From NCBI GenBank assembly GCA_002345825.1, contig DDWD01000201.1, forward strand, positions 1 to 16,375: 16,375 bases of DNA, written 5' to 3'. The notes beneath the pieces are model-generated. The model did not search any database. It saw only the letters and a program-made list of their open reading frames with translations, and had not been told where the DNA came from. Source of the DNA: Bacteroidales bacterium UBA2295. Its GTDB lineage: Bacteria > Bacteroidota > Bacteroidia > Bacteroidales > Tenuifilaceae. Shown one piece after another: positions 15,551 through 16,375 of the stretch. Within the stretch, counting starts at the first letter, position 1. Every line of letters starts with the position of its first letter. The position numbers were made by a program, and so were the translations under genes.

Positions 15551-15627
15551 GGAAGAGAGGGGAACGATAATCCCTGGCTGCAAATTTCAGTGTCATTACA
15601 TCGAGAGATCCCCCTCTTCCTTTTTTT
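15551..15627 (+). terminator. Terminator after the caspase gene, with an unusually large loop
   Basis: GGAAGAGAGGGGA (15551-15563) pairs with TCCCCCTCTTCC (15609-15620), with one A bulged out, and is followed by seven T. The loop of about 45 bases contains a small ATC-GAGA-GAT hairpin. It begins 24 bases after the caspase stop and ends that operon before the beta-helix gene. Confidence 0.82.
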
Positions 15628-15679
15628 AACATCTAAACGCAATACAATTAACTCAATACCAACAAAAAAAATTACAACT

Positions 15680-16375
15680 ATGAGAACAATTACTACCCTT
15701 TTTACCATTGCACTTTTGCTCTGGGGAGCAAGTGCCCAACCTGCAATACTTATTGTGAACAACAATGCTAACAACCCTGGCAACTACACCAATCTGCAGG
15801 ATGCCATTGATGCAGCCAGCCCCGAGGATACTATTCTGGTAAGCGGCTCGGAAACCTACTACGCGGCCACAACTCCTGGAACATACATATCAATCAATAA
15901 GCCGCTAACCCTAATTGGAGCAGGCTACAACCCCTACACTCAATACCGACTGGCCTCAAAGCTTTACGGTATAACTTTCACCAGCGATGGCGAGAATAAC
16001 CCCAGCGAATCAACCATTATGGGGTTTTACATTGAGGGCAATATTACCGTGGAGGGCAGTGATATTAACTATATTCAAGTTTATAGAAATAGAATTGATG
16101 GTTCCATTTCTTTCTATAACAACACCTATACCGGATGGAACTTTTGGAATATTAGAAACAATATAATCAGCACAATTTCTCAGTCAACAAATACAAAATC
16201 TGGGCTTGCCAACTCAAATATTGAAAATAATATAATCAATGCTAGCATACAATACTTGAATGTCGCCTCGGTAATTTTTTCGAATAATGTCTTCACAAGA
16301 AGTACTTCCTGGACCGACAACTTCTTTGCTTCTGTAAAAAATTGTCAGTTTATTAATAACATCTTTTGTGGCGGT
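15680..16375 (+). CDS. Secreted right-handed beta-helix protein, 3'-truncated by the window edge
   Basis: The frame is open from ATG 15680 to the window end, giving 232 residues. It starts with a signal peptide (LFTIALLLWGASAQ, cut near residue 19/20). Then comes the classic opening of Bacteroidota parallel beta-helix proteins: NYTNLQDAIDAASPEDTILV, a YISINKPLTLIGAGY strand, and later repeated NNI/NNV turns such as FWNIRNNIIS, NIENNIINA and IFSNNVFTR, which are pectate-lyase-type rungs. No catalytic residues can be assigned from this part. Such proteins are often exported by the type IX system through a C-terminal domain, which here would lie beyond the window. A terminator separates it from the caspase operon, and its leader is A-rich with no clear -7 box. 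Confidence 0.9.
   Translation, partial: MRTITTLFTIALLLWGASAQPAILIVNNNANNPGNYTNLQDAIDAASPEDTILVSGSETYYAATTPGTYISINKPLTLIGAGYNPYTQYRLASKLYGITFTSDGENNPSESTIMGFYIEGNITVEGSDINYIQVYRNRIDGSISFYNNTYTGWNFWNIRNNIISTISQSTNTKSGLANSNIENNIINASIQYLNVASVIFSNNVFTRSTSWTDNFFASVKNCQFINNIFCGG

Noticed and set aside
15544..15783. A hydrophobic 79-codon minus-strand frame
   Set aside because: It covers the terminator and the antisense of the beta-helix signal peptide, which explains its hydrophobic look. No leader or partner supports it.
1..16375. CRISPR array, tRNA, rRNA, transposase or integrase
   Set aside because: No regularly spaced repeats, cloverleaf sequences or mobile-element proteins were found on either strand.

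Overview
The window reads as a chromosomal segment of a Bacteroidota bacterium, probably of the Bacteroidales type. The reasons are the protein families present (LytTR regulator with a TPR-His_kinase sensor, MORN-repeat exported protein, PKD lipoprotein, exported caspase, secreted beta-helix protein), A-rich leaders without Shine-Dalgarno sequences, and two TAnnTTTG-type -7 boxes. Genus cannot be read from the sequence. I see no IS element, phage gene, CRISPR array, tRNA or rRNA.

Left part (1-4990): the 3' two thirds of dnaK with its terminator, an exported MORN-repeat protein, and then, on the minus strand, NAD-type glyceraldehyde-3-phosphate dehydrogenase and a CCA-adding tRNA nucleotidyltransferase with an HD domain. 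This is housekeeping content.

Middle part (5201-7854): five co-directional genes form a thiol-redox and chaperone island. It holds a thioredoxin-fold protein whose CxxC is replaced by a spaced CxxxxxxC, a TrxB flavoprotein that keeps its CATC centre but lacks the arginines expected for NADPH 2'-phosphate binding, a degenerate-thioredoxin/glutaredoxin fusion, a GroES-type cpn10 without a neighbouring groEL, and a canonical WCGPC thioredoxin. A long branched inverted repeat (7873-7972) ends the island and separates it from the convergent two-component genes.

Right part (7978-16375): a minus-strand operon encodes a TPR-containing membrane histidine kinase of the LytS/YehU type followed by its LytTR response regulator. 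Divergently, after 318 bases with a probable promoter, lies a tight three-gene unit: a PKD-domain lipoprotein, an outer-membrane beta-barrel protein, and an 870-residue exported protein joining a seven-bladed WD40 propeller, two CARDB-like Ig domains and a C-terminal caspase-fold (C14) protease with an intact His/Cys dyad. A terminator follows, then the start of a secreted parallel beta-helix protein that runs off the window.

The two most interesting systems are the paired atypical thioredoxin/TrxB (possibly a non-NADPH thiol pathway) and the envelope caspase operon beside a divergent two-component system. Both readings rest on motifs and gene order, not on experiments.
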